Assembly: GCA_028277725.1 (NCBI GenBank)
Contig: JANQFX010000068.1
Coordinates: 1 to 64,000, forward strand
Reading direction: 5' to 3'
DNA from: Thiohalocapsa sp.
GTDB lineage: Bacteria > Pseudomonadota > Gammaproteobacteria > Chromatiales > Chromatiaceae
Length of the DNA: 64,000 bases
Shown here: in pieces, positions 40,818-49,043 of the stretch
Numbering within the stretch: the first letter of the stretch is position 1
How the letters are laid out: every line of letters starts with the position of its first letter
Translations under genes and position numbers: made by a program
The notes under the pieces: model-generated
Database searches by the model: none
Seen by the model: the letters and a program-made list of their open reading frames with translations, nothing else
Told to the model about the DNA's origin: nothing

Positions 40818-40891
40818 TGGGGGATCGTCTAGCGGCAGGACTACGGACTCTGACTCCGTCAACCTAGGTTCGAATCCTAGTCCCCCAGCCA
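40818..40891 (+). tRNA. tRNA-Gln (anticodon CTG)
   Basis: The acceptor stem TGGGGGA pairs with TCCCCCA (40881-40887), followed by discriminator G and an encoded CCA (40889-40891). The anticodon stem ACGGA/TCCGT encloses loop CTCTGAC with anticodon CTG at 40850-40852. The T-arm CCTAG-GTTCGAA-CTAG is intact. Confidence 0.95.
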
Positions 40892-40895
40892 CTGC

Positions 40896-40923
40896 AAAGC
40901 CCGCGTTCTCGCGGGCTTTTTTT
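40896..40923 (+). terminator. Intrinsic terminator after tRNA-Gln
   Basis: AAAGCCCGCG-TTCT-CGCGGGCTTTTTTT gives a GC-rich stem followed by seven T, starting five bases after the tRNA. Confidence 0.9.
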
Positions 40924-41204
40924 GCGTGCTCGCCCTTGGCTCAGACCCACATCCGCAAGAGCACCATCCTCTGCCCTGGCGACGCAGGCGCCCCGCCGGG
41001 CAACACTCGCTCAGCCCCATGCCTCGAGGTCGGCACCCGGAGGCGCTTGGGGCAACGGTCGCTACCTGCCGGACATGCAGACGCGGCCAACCGTCGATCG
41101 CCCGTCGCAGCCAGCCTCGAAGGCGAAGACAAGCCGCAGGAACCCCGAATTGTGACATTTGCGCTACACCTGAGCGCAATTGTGGCTTTTTTCAAAAAAA
41201 TGTG

Positions 41205-41233
41205 TTGCCAAGTGTCGCATCCTCATCTAGTAT
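41205..41233 (+). promoter_or_regulatory. Sigma-70 promoter of the porin gene
   Basis: TTGCCA (41205-41210), a 17-base spacer and TAGTAT (41228-41233) lie 70 bases before the porin start. The local sequence is AT-rich compared with its surroundings (run of A and T at 41187-41203). The rest of the gap 40924-41302 shows no gene. Confidence 0.7.
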
Positions 41234-41302
41234 TCTTCTCGCAAGACATGATTGCGTCAGCTTGCATGGTCTTTCGTGTTTTTAACAACAGCGGAGAGCA
41301 GC

Positions 41303-42907
41303 ATGAACAAAAAGCTCGTTTCCCTGGCAGTCGCTGCGGCCATCGCCGCCCCGACCGCCGCCATGGCAGAAGCCGTCCTGTACGGCAAGCTGCACGTGTC
41401 CATTGACTATCAGAATGTCGATAACGTTCTCGGCAACTCGTTCGAGGAAGTGGACGTCCTCAATGTGACCGGCGTCGAGACGCCTGTTAACACGATCACG
41501 AACATCTACAGCTCCAACTCCGCGGCCAAAGCGAACGGAGGCCCGGGCTCTGATGGCTTCGTTGCACAAGCCCGGGGCGTCGATGCCTGGACCAACCTCA
41601 CCGGCGGGACCGTTTACGTGCCGCTCGAAGACGGGACCGTCGCTCGCGTCACGAATCGGGAACTGTTGACGGGTGTAACATCCTCTGTCGATGGCGTGCC
41701 TATGCCGGTCGGGGATGTTGCTACCTTCATCCGCGTAGACAGCGCCGGCAACCCGATTATCGACAAGACGGGAAGCCAGGATTACGACGGCTGGGGCATC
41801 AACGGTCGTTCTTCTAAGGGCTTCCTCAAAGGCGCTCCACGCTCCAACCGCATCGGCGTCAAGGGCTCCGAGGACCTGGGCAACGGACTGAAGGCCATCT
41901 ACCAGGTCGAGTTCGGCGTCCAGCTGGCCGACACCAACGGCAACATCGCCAGCGGCGGCGACAACGTCACCATGCGAAACAGCTTCGTCGGCCTGGCCGG
42001 CGACTGGGGCACCTTCCTGGTCGGTCGTCACGACACCCCGCTGAAGATCTCCACCGGTAAGCTGGATCTGTTCAGCGACACCATGGCGGACTACAACGGC
42101 ACCGTCGGCTTCCAGGACATCCGTGCCGACAACGCCATCGCCTACATCTCGCCGAGCTTCTCCGGCTTCTCGTTCGCGGGTGCGGTCATCGCTCCCGGCG
42201 GCACCTACCTCGGTGGTCAGAACATCAACGCCGACAGCCTGGCCGAGGCCTACTCGCTGGCGCTGATCTACAACAACGGCCCCTTCTATGCGTCTGCCGC
42301 CTACGAGTCGATCGGCAACGACATGTACATGGACAGCGCGACGTCATTGGCCGGCAAGTCTGCTTGCCTCAACGACGACGGCACTCAGACACTGACCTGC
42401 AACTACGTCGAGGATGACTTCACCAAGTGGCGCCTCGGCCTGGGTATCCTGGACTGGAACGGCTTCACGCTGACCGGTATCTACGAGCAGCAGGACGATC
42501 TGCCGAGTGGCCAGACGCGTCAAGGTGTTGGCTTCATCGGACCGGACGGCAGCGTGACCTTCGGCAGCTTCGACTCGGTCAAGAACCAGACGTTGTGGCA
42601 GATCCAAGCCGGCTATGCCTTCGGCAACAACATGTTCAAGGCCATGTACGGCGCTGTCGACCGCGACAACACCAAGGCGTTCACGGCAACCCGCGACACC
42701 GTCAGCCTGAACAACATCCGCACCGACCTGAGCGGCGACCGCGAAACCTGGGCTGTGGGCTTCGACCACAACTTCAGCAAGCGGACCAAGGCGTATGTCC
42801 TGTATACCGCAGTTACCGATGACCGCAGCGGCATTCCGAACTTCCAGAACCAGCGTCTGAGCTCGGAGTGGAGCGGCTTCTCGCTTGGCATGATCCACAA
42901 GTTCTGA
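41303..42907 (+). CDS. Outer-membrane porin
   Basis: This 534-residue Gram-negative porin has a 22-residue signal peptide (cut after AMA), then YGKLHVSIDYQN as first strand, SNRIGVKGSEDLGNGLKAIYQVEFG and WGTFLVGRHDTPLKISTGKLDLF, all typical of trimeric general porins, and ends in Phe (GMIHKF) as outer-membrane proteins do. It has an insertion of about 120 residues (about 40-165) before the RIGVKG strand, likely an extended surface loop. GGAGA precedes the ATG; it has its own promoter and terminator, so it is monocistronic. Confidence 0.92.
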   Translation: MNKKLVSLAVAAAIAAPTAAMAEAVLYGKLHVSIDYQNVDNVLGNSFEEVDVLNVTGVETPVNTITNIYSSNSAAKANGGPGSDGFVAQARGVDAWTNLTGGTVYVPLEDGTVARVTNRELLTGVTSSVDGVPMPVGDVATFIRVDSAGNPIIDKTGSQDYDGWGINGRSSKGFLKGAPRSNRIGVKGSEDLGNGLKAIYQVEFGVQLADTNGNIASGGDNVTMRNSFVGLAGDWGTFLVGRHDTPLKISTGKLDLFSDTMADYNGTVGFQDIRADNAIAYISPSFSGFSFAGAVIAPGGTYLGGQNINADSLAEAYSLALIYNNGPFYASAAYESIGNDMYMDSATSLAGKSACLNDDGTQTLTCNYVEDDFTKWRLGLGILDWNGFTLTGIYEQQDDLPSGQTRQGVGFIGPDGSVTFGSFDSVKNQTLWQIQAGYAFGNNMFKAMYGAVDRDNTKAFTATRDTVSLNNIRTDLSGDRETWAVGFDHNFSKRTKAYVLYTAVTDDRSGIPNFQNQRLSSEWSGFSLGMIHKF

Positions 42908-42947
42908 TCATCGCCGTGAGCGACTTGACCCGACGGACCGGGCCGAC

Positions 42948-42973
42948 AACGGGGCCTTCGGGCCCCGTTTTTT
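42948..42973 (+). terminator. Intrinsic terminator of the porin gene
   Basis: AACGGGGCC-TTC-GGGCCCCGTTTTTTT forms a strong GC stem with a T-run, 41 bases after the porin stop. Confidence 0.92.
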
Positions 42974-43098
42974 GTTGGGTGAGCGACTCGATGGAACCGT
43001 TGCGCGGCTCGACTCGATCGAGTCGCAGATCGACCACCTGCATCGCGAAGTCGCCCACCTGCAACGGGAACGCCCCGCCACGACCGACGCTTCAACCC

Positions 43099-43170
43099 AG
43101 ATGGAGTAGTTGGACGGCCGTCAGGGTGCGTCCCGCGTGGTGGCTGGCAAGGCACAACGACGAGGAATAG
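43099..43170. repeat. Second copy of the 72-base core of the MITE-like element
   Basis: This block is the inverted counterpart of 22866-22937. Both are exactly 72 bases from AGATGGAG to GGAATAG, with GTCAGGGTGCGTCCCGCG and GGCACAACGACG conserved. The adjoining GGAATAG-loop-CTATACC hairpin (43164-43182) is kept with a different loop. The opposite terminal repeat was not found, so this copy is probably truncated. The rest of 42974-43421 shows no convincing gene. Confidence 0.65.
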
Positions 43171-43421
43171 TTGTTCTATACCACGTCGAACGTCACCTCG
43201 AACTCGTCGGCAGCGGCGCATAACACACCCTCGCGCTTCTTCGGCGGACCACCCCAGCGCCACCGTAGGTCAGTGCCAACGCCAGGAGGCCCGACGCCCG
43301 CAGCCGTTCGGCTCAGGTCGGGCTTCGCTGCCGCTCAGCGCCGACCTACCAGCAAGACGCAGGGCGCCCTAGCGATCGCTTAAACCGACGCCGCTGCGAT
43401 AGTCGAGAGGCACCACACACC

Positions 43422-43880
43422 CTACCCGCCGTCTGGCAGAAAATCCTCTTCAAGCACCTGATCCAGGCTGAACGGAGGCGCATCCGGGAAGCTGGACAGG
43501 TCCAGTCCGGTCTCATCGGCGGCGTATTTGCGCGCCCACGCATACTCCTGCAGGAAGACGTCCCGCGGCAGTTGCCCAAGGCTCGGGCTGTCCTCGACGA
43601 TGGCAGCGATGCGATCACGGGCGTTGCGGATGGACACCCGCGAAGAGGGACCACACCGCTGCGGCTGGCAGCGCCACTTGAGCAGGTGGATCAGCAGCAC
43701 GCGCAGATGACTCGCCAGAGCGCGCTTCTGGCTCTTGCCCATGTCCTCCAACTCCTCGGCGATGTGCTCCGCGTCCACGGCGCTCAGACGCCCCTCGCGC
43801 AGCAGTCGTGCGTTATGCACGAGCCAACCGTAGAAGTCGTGGTCGTACCCGCGGCTTGTCGATGAATCAGTGCTTTGCAT
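43422..43880 (-). CDS. DUF29 family protein
   Basis: This 152-residue DUF29 protein has the signature opening YDHDFYGWLVHNARLLREGRLSAVDAEHIAEELEDMGKSQ and a following helix with HLRVLLIHLLKWRCQP. The family is widespread in cyanobacteria and purple bacteria, often in multiple copies, and its function is unknown. No partner gene is nearby. Confidence 0.88.
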   Translation of the reverse strand: MQSTDSSTSRGYDHDFYGWLVHNARLLREGRLSAVDAEHIAEELEDMGKSQKRALASHLRVLLIHLLKWRCQPQRCGPSSRVSIRNARDRIAAIVEDSPSLGQLPRDVFLQEYAWARKYAADETGLDLSSFPDAPPFSLDQVLEEDFLPDGG

Positions 43881-43999
43881 GGCTCGACTCCGAACACGCG
43901 CTCCGCGACAAACAGCTAACGTCGCTGGTCCGCGCGGCGGACCTTAGGACGTCGGCCCACCAAAGGTCCCGCTACTCGGACGATAGGACCAAGACAGGC

Positions 44000-44659
44000 T
44001 CAGGCCCGGCCGATGGTCTTAGGCCCAGCCTCCGATCCCAGAATCAACACATCCGCCCCACGCAGGGCAAAGATGCCGCAGGTGACGACGCCGGCAAGGT
44101 TGTTGATCTTCTGCTCCAGCGTCATCGGCTCCATGATCTGAAGCCCATGTACATCGAGGATGATGTTGCCGTTGTCGGTGATGAATCCCTCGCGCCAGAC
44201 CGGCGTGCCGCCGAGCTTGACCAGTTGCCGAGCCACCAGGCTTCGGGCCATGGGGATGACCTCCACCGGCAACGGAAAGGCGCCGAGCACGTTCACCAGC
44301 TTGGATGCGTCGGCGATGCAGATGAACCGCTCGCTGGCCGCGGCGACGATTTTCTCCCGCGTCAACGCGCCGCCGCCGCCCTTGATCAGCGACAGGTCCG
44401 CGGTGGTCTCGTCGGCGCCGTCGACGTACAAGGCTAGGTCGCCGACCGCGTTGAGGTCGAACACCGGGATGCCGTGCCCCTTGAGCCGCTCGGTGGACAC
44501 CTCCGAGCTGGACACGGCGCCCTCGATCTTGCCCTTGACCGTGGCCAGGGCATCGATGAAGTGATTGACGGTGGAACCGGTGCCGACGCCGATGACGCCG
44601 CCCTCGACATGGGCCAGTGCCGCCTCGGCGGCCTGTTTCTTGAGTACATCCTGATCCAC
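44000..44659 (-). CDS. rpiA: Ribose-5-phosphate isomerase A
   Basis: RpiA interconverts ribose-5- and ribulose-5-phosphate in the pentose-phosphate and Calvin cycles. The 219 residues match the family; [21 protein letters not shown] and [14 protein letters not shown] (catalytic Lys and Glu region) are intact. The start is GTG 44659, with a perfect AGGAGGT five bases upstream, which rules out the longer frame to 44755. It is divergent from ilvA. Confidence 0.96.
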   Translation of the reverse strand: MDQDVLKKQAAEAALAHVEGGVIGVGTGSTVNHFIDALATVKGKIEGAVSSSEVSTERLKGHGIPVFDLNAVGDLALYVDGADETTADLSLIKGGGGALTREKIVAAASERFICIADASKLVNVLGAFPLPVEVIPMARSLVARQLVKLGGTPVWREGFITDNGNIILDVHGLQIMEPMTLEQKINNLAGVVTCGIFALRGADVLILGSEAGPKTIGRA

Positions 44660-44951
44660 GGGTGACCTCCTGACAGGTTGATTGTTGGGTTCAAATACCC
44701 GTCGCGGATGGGTTCTCGGGCAAGCGAGGTGCGTCCCTCGCGCGCCAGGTTCCAATTAGGAGCGAGGCACGCCGACGAGTCATAGCCGCCTATGGCGAGG
44801 AGGCGTAACGCTGCTATCGGGTGCGGGGGGCGTGCATCGCGACCGAAAATCCATTCGTGGCGGGTATCGCACAATGCCCATCATAGCAGAGACATATGAT
44901 GGGCCAGCCGGGTATCCTCGGGTGTCGCCTTGCCACGCGATGCACGGAGCC

Positions 44952-46502
44952 ATGCCCCAGACCTACATCGAGCGCATCCTGCGCGCCCGCGTCTACGACG
45001 TCGCCACCGAGTCCCCGCTGACCCCCGCCAGTCTGTTGTCCCGGCGCCTCAACAACCGGGTGCTCCTGAAGCGCGAAGACCTACAACCGGTGTTCTCCTT
45101 CAAGCTGCGCGGCGCCTACAACAAGCTCAAACACCTCGATGAGGAGACACGGGCGCGCGGCGTCATCGCGGCCTCGGCCGGCAACCACGCCCAGGGCGTG
45201 TCCATGGGCGCGGCGAAGCTGGGCTGCGAGGCGACCATCGTCATGCCCCGCACCACGCCGGCCATCAAGGTCGATGCGGTGCGCGGCTGGGGTGCGCGCG
45301 CCGTGCTGCACGGCGACTCCTTCGACGAGGCCTATGCCCATGCGCTGGCGTTGGTCCAGTCCAAGGGGCTGACCTTCCTTCACCCCTTCGACGACCCGGA
45401 CGTGATCGCCGGTCAGGGCACCATCGGCATGGAGATCCTGCGCCAGCACCCGGAGCCGCCGGACGCCATCTTCGTGCCCGTGGGCGGCGGCGGGCTCATC
45501 GCCGGCGTGGCGGCCTATGTGAAGTACGTCTACCCCAAGGTCCGCATCATCGGCGTCGAACCCGAGGACGCACCGACCCTGCACGCGGCGCTCGCAGCGG
45601 GTCGTCGGATGACGCTGGACGAGGTCGGGCTATTCGCGGACGGCGTCGCGGTGAAGCAGATCGGCGAGGAGACCTTCCGCATCGCTCGCCGGACCGTCGA
45701 TGAGGTGGTGCTGGTGAGCACGGACGAGATCTGCGCCGCCATCAAGGACATTTTCGACGACACCCGCGGCATCGCCGAGCCCGCCGGGGCGCTCGCTCTG
45801 GCCGGGCTCAAACGTTGGGTGGCGCGGGAGCAGGCCGAGCAACTGAGCCTGATCGCCATCCACAGCGGCGCCAACGTCAACTTCGACCGGCTGCGCCACG
45901 TCGCCGAGCGGGCGGAGCTGGGCGAGCGGCGCGAGGTCCTGTTCGCGGCCGGCATCCCGGAGCGCCCGGGCAGCTTTCTCGCCTTCTGCCGCGCGCTCGG
46001 CAAGCGCCAGATCACCGAATTCAATTATCGCTACGCCGATGGCCAGGAGGCGCATGTGTTCGTCGGCGTGCAGCTGCCGGGGAGCGATGCCCGCGGCGAG
46101 GTGCTCGAGCGCCTGCGCACCAAGGGCTTCTCGGTGCTGGACATGAGCGACAACGAGACCGCCAAACTGCACATGCGCTTCATGGTCGGCGGCCACGCGC
46201 CGGCCGTGACGGACGAGCGACTCATCCGTTTCGAGTTCCCGGAGCGTCCGGGCGCGCTGCTCAACTTCCTCTCCAGCCTGGGGCGACGCTGGAATATCAG
46301 CCTGTTCCACTACCGCAACCACGGCGCCGCCTATGGGCGGGTGCTCATGGGCATCCAGGTGCCGCAGGAGGAACACGCGGACTTCGACCAGCTGCTCGCC
46401 GGCATCGGCTACCGCTTCTGGGACGAAACGGACAACCCCGCCTATGGACTGTTCGCAAGCACCGGCCAGACTGCCGCGGGCGGAACCACCGACGACAGTT
46501 GA
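44952..46502 (+). CDS. ilvA: Threonine ammonia-lyase, biosynthetic
   Basis: IlvA converts threonine to 2-oxobutanoate, the first step of isoleucine synthesis. The 516 residues contain the PLP-binding Lys51 in SFKLRGAYN, SAGNHAQGVS, the PLP-phosphate loop VPVGGGGL and two C-terminal ACT-like domains (about 335-410 and 430-505) for feedback control by isoleucine and valine. ATG 44952 matches the family start; ATG 44940 is four codons earlier. Confidence 0.95.
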   Translation: MPQTYIERILRARVYDVATESPLTPASLLSRRLNNRVLLKREDLQPVFSFKLRGAYNKLKHLDEETRARGVIAASAGNHAQGVSMGAAKLGCEATIVMPRTTPAIKVDAVRGWGARAVLHGDSFDEAYAHALALVQSKGLTFLHPFDDPDVIAGQGTIGMEILRQHPEPPDAIFVPVGGGGLIAGVAAYVKYVYPKVRIIGVEPEDAPTLHAALAAGRRMTLDEVGLFADGVAVKQIGEETFRIARRTVDEVVLVSTDEICAAIKDIFDDTRGIAEPAGALALAGLKRWVAREQAEQLSLIAIHSGANVNFDRLRHVAERAELGERREVLFAAGIPERPGSFLAFCRALGKRQITEFNYRYADGQEAHVFVGVQLPGSDARGEVLERLRTKGFSVLDMSDNETAKLHMRFMVGGHAPAVTDERLIRFEFPERPGALLNFLSSLGRRWNISLFHYRNHGAAYGRVLMGIQVPQEEHADFDQLLAGIGYRFWDETDNPAYGLFASTGQTAAGGTTDDS

Positions 46503-46688
46503 TGCCACGGCCGGAGGGTCGATCTCCAGGTCGAGCCATCAGCAGACCGCTGTCCGGGGACCGAATAATCGGCAGGCTTCGCCTTGTCGAGGCAGCTCGC
46601 GGATGGACCGAACCGCTTCGACATTGGTCAGGAACTCGCGAATCCACCCAGTCTGCTGCTCCGACGTCCCGGCTCGTCGGCCCGGTCC

Positions 46689-47297
46689 TCAATCCGTCGA
46701 TCTCGTCCGACGATAGACCGCGACCTCGGTCACCACCGCGTCCAGGGGCACGTCCCACGGGCGGGCATCGATCCGCTCCACCCGCTGACACTCGTGGGCG
46801 ACGCCGATGAGCAAGGGTCGCCGCCAGTGTTGCCGAAGTCGCAGCGGGGCCAGGCTGCGATCATAGAAGCCGGCGCCCATGCCCATGCGGTTGCAGCGGG
46901 CATCGAAGCCCACCAACGGCAGCAGGATCAGGTCCAAAGCATGCAGCGGTTGGAATCGATTGCGTCGGCGCGCGGGCTCTGGAATACCGTAGCGATTCGG
47001 GCGCATCGGCTCATCGACATGCTGGCGCATGAACCAGAGCCGGCCCTTGGCGTGTCCGCGCAGCACAGGCAGATACCAGCGGCGACCGGTGGCCAGTAGG
47101 CCGCCGCGTAGCGAGGACAAGTCCGGCTCGCCATCGGCTGCGATGTACCAGGCGATGCGTCGCGCCGCCCGTGATTCGCGCAGGCCCTCCAGTCGAGCAA
47201 CAATGGCGCTGGAATGGGCGCGCGCTTCGGCTTCGCCCAGCGCACGTCGGGCGCTACGCAGGCGACGCCGTAGGGCCCGAAGCTCGCTCTGGGTCAT
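46689..47297 (-). CDS. 5-formyltetrahydrofolate cyclo-ligase
   Basis: This 202-residue enzyme (ygfA/fau in enteric bacteria) turns 5-formyl-THF into 5,10-methenyl-THF using ATP. The late motif GMGAGFYDRSLA and ILLPLVGFDARCNRMGMG are typical. It lies directly downstream of 6S RNA on the same strand, the classical zapA-ssrS-ygfA arrangement. Confidence 0.92.
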   Translation of the reverse strand: MTQSELRALRRRLRSARRALGEAEARAHSSAIVARLEGLRESRAARRIAWYIAADGEPDLSSLRGGLLATGRRWYLPVLRGHAKGRLWFMRQHVDEPMRPNRYGIPEPARRRNRFQPLHALDLILLPLVGFDARCNRMGMGAGFYDRSLAPLRLRQHWRRPLLIGVAHECQRVERIDARPWDVPLDAVVTEVAVYRRTRSTD

Positions 47298-47384
47298 GTG
47301 GGAGCGGGTGCGCAGACGCGAACGTTCGCTGCGTGGGAGAGTCGCTGCGTGGGAGAGGCGTTGCGTAGGAAACCTGGGCGGGAG

Positions 47385-47585
47385 AAATGAGGGACACCCC
47401 CCGCCTGTAGCGATGCAACCCTCGTTCTTGAACCAAGTGGTTCAAGGGGGGACACATGCAGCGTCTTCAGGCTTTCCGCTCGGGGCGGACATGCACACCA
47501 GTTGCCGCAGCGTGTCCCCAGGGTACGGATTAGGCTCAAGAAAATACCCGGGCCGCTGTCGGATACCGCAGGGGATGTCTCGGAG
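47385..47585 (-). ncRNA. ssrS: 6S RNA
   Basis: On the minus strand the 3' half contains CCTTGAACCACTTGGTTCAAG, almost the same as the conserved 6S segment of E. coli, preceded by GAAGACGCTGCATGTGTCCCC. The ends pair: GAGACATCCCC near 47581-47571 with GGGGGGTGTC near 47402-47391. The position between zapA and the cyclo-ligase gene is the conserved 6S site. 6S RNA binds and holds sigma-70 RNA polymerase in stationary phase. TAGACA and TATAGC upstream (15-base spacing) are a possible promoter. Both ends are approximate. Confidence 0.88.
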
Positions 47586-47590
47586 TCAGG

Positions 47591-47914
47591 CTATACCGAT
47601 TCACCGGGGGTGTCTACCCGAGTCGAATCACCGGCACCGCTGGCGGCTTCGACGCGCTGCTGCAGGCGGGCCAACCGCTCGAGGTCCGCCTGTGCCTTGG
47701 CGGACTTCTGGCTGACGTCATAGAGCAGGTTCAGCGCCGCCATCACCGCGATGCGGTCGGCACCGATGACGCGCCCGTTCTGTCGCACCTCGCGCATGCG
47801 CCCGTCGAGCATCCGCGCACAATCCATCAACGCGGCCTCTTCGCCCGCGGCGCAGGCGATGCGGTAATCCTTGTCCAGGATCTGGACCGTGACTGGAATG
47901 GCGTCCTCGCTCAC
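47591..47914 (-). CDS. zapA: Cell division protein ZapA
   Basis: ZapA cross-links FtsZ filaments at the division ring. The 107 residues begin VSEDAIPVTVQILDKDYRIAC from GTG 47914, with GGAGGAG six bases upstream; RVIGADRIAVMAALNLLYDV and a C-terminal coiled coil are characteristic. The start overlaps the stop of the zapB-like gene by four bases (GTGA). Confidence 0.93.
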   Translation of the reverse strand: MSEDAIPVTVQILDKDYRIACAAGEEAALMDCARMLDGRMREVRQNGRVIGADRIAVMAALNLLYDVSQKSAKAQADLERLARLQQRVEAASGAGDSTRVDTPGESV

Positions 47915-48120
47915 AGTTGCTCCTCCATCGATTTCAATCGTGCGACCATGGCTTCTACCTTGCTGCGGGCAAGTTCGGTCTTCTCGATGAGGTCCGCCCG
48001 TTCCGCGACCAGGTGTTCCTGGCTGGCCCGGAGTGAGGCGTTCTCCTCCTGCAGTCGTTCGGCCCGGTAGATCAGGTCGCCCACCAGTCGTTCGAATCGG
48101 TCGAGGTCGAAATCGGCCAT
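47911..48120 (-). CDS. ZapB-like coiled-coil protein (TIGR02449 type)
   Basis: This 69-residue coiled-coil protein begins MADFDLDRFERLVGDLIYRAERLQEEN and has leucine-heptad spacing to the end. It belongs to the small family found directly upstream of zapA in many gammaproteobacteria. The overlapping stop and start imply co-translation with zapA and a divisome role, by inference. Confidence 0.85.
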   Translation of the reverse strand: MADFDLDRFERLVGDLIYRAERLQEENASLRASQEHLVAERADLIEKTELARSKVEAMVARLKSMEEQL

Positions 48121-48210
48121 GGGTGCCCACCGCACACTGTTGTTTCTGCTGCCGCGGCACTATAAAAGCCGCTTGCGGGCCGGTCAATTGACCGACAATC
48201 GACACCAGGC

Positions 48211-48250
48211 CATCTCGAGGACCTCGAGAGACCACGCGGGGCAGAAAGCC
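48211..48250. repeat. Hairpin plus conserved tail; repeat R4, copy 2
   Basis: TCTCGAG-GAC-CTCGAGA (48213-48229) is a perfect palindromic hairpin, followed by CCACGCGGGGCAGAAAGCC, nearly the tail of the element at 28662-28702 (about three quarters identical over 41 positions). Confidence 0.5.
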
Positions 48251-48270
48251 ACGCCGATTCTTGGACCCCG

Positions 48271-48349
48271 CAAGCGCTCGAGAAACGGCGCGACACGGAA
48301 ACCGCGCCGTCCTCAGAACAGGGTATTGCGCGTCCCGAAAATTGCCAGG
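48271..48349. repeat. Dispersed repeat R3, copy 2
   Basis: CAAGCGCT, GGAAACCGCG (26 bases on) and GAAAATTGCCAGG recur in the same order as at 11-77. The central stem changes sequence but still pairs (CGGCGCG with CGCGCCG). It fills most of the gap 48121-48460 together with R4; no gene is seen there. Confidence 0.6.
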
Positions 48350-48460
48350 CAGGGCATTGTCGACACCCCCGCCGCTACCCAACCCGCGCGCAATCGCGCT
48401 CCGTCGCCGACCAAGAACGGCGATAATGACGCGCTCAGACAGATGCCGCCCCGCCCGACG

Positions 48461-49039
48461 ATGACCGCCCAGACCTCACCAGTGCCCACACCGGCCACCC
48501 CGGACCACGACCAACTCGAGCGCCTGCTCGCCGCCTGCGAGCTGTCCTGCTCCGCCGCCGAGGCCCACGGCATCTACTGCGGCCTACTGGCCAGCGGCTC
48601 GGATAACCCGCGCGCGCGGTGGCTAGCCGAGCTGGAGGCCACCACCGAGGGCCCCGACGATGCCGACGAGGCCAGGCGCGAGCGGCGCGCCGCGCTCGAA
48701 GGCCTGGCAGACGCCACCGATGTCGCTCTGGCCGGAATGGAACAGGCCTTCCACCCGCTGCTGCCGGCGGACGACCGACCGCTGCGCGCCCGCGCCGAGG
48801 CCGTGCATGCCTGGACCCGTGGCCTGATCTACGGGCTCGGCATCGCCAACCTTGACCAACGTCGCCTCTCCCCCGACGTTCGGGAGGTACTGGACGACCT
48901 GATGGAGGTGACCCGCATGGACCTCGACGACCTCGAGGACAACGCCGACAACGAGGCGGCCCTTACCGAGGTGCTGGAATTCCTGCGCGTCGCCGCACTC
49001 CTGATCCGCGAGCAGGACACGCCCGCGCGACGCGACTGA
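48461..49039 (+). CDS. ygfB: UPF0149 family protein YgfB
   Basis: This 192-residue all-helical UPF0149 protein carries the family motifs AAEAHGIYCGLL near the start and AWTRGLIYGLGIANLDQ in the middle. Its position immediately before pepP-ubiH-ubiI matches E. coli ygfB. ATG 48443 is an alternative start six codons earlier. Confidence 0.9.
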   Translation: MTAQTSPVPTPATPDHDQLERLLAACELSCSAAEAHGIYCGLLASGSDNPRARWLAELEATTEGPDDADEARRERRAALEGLADATDVALAGMEQAFHPLLPADDRPLRARAEAVHAWTRGLIYGLGIANLDQRRLSPDVREVLDDLMEVTRMDLDDLEDNADNEAALTEVLEFLRVAALLIREQDTPARRD

Positions 49040-49043
49040 GCGC

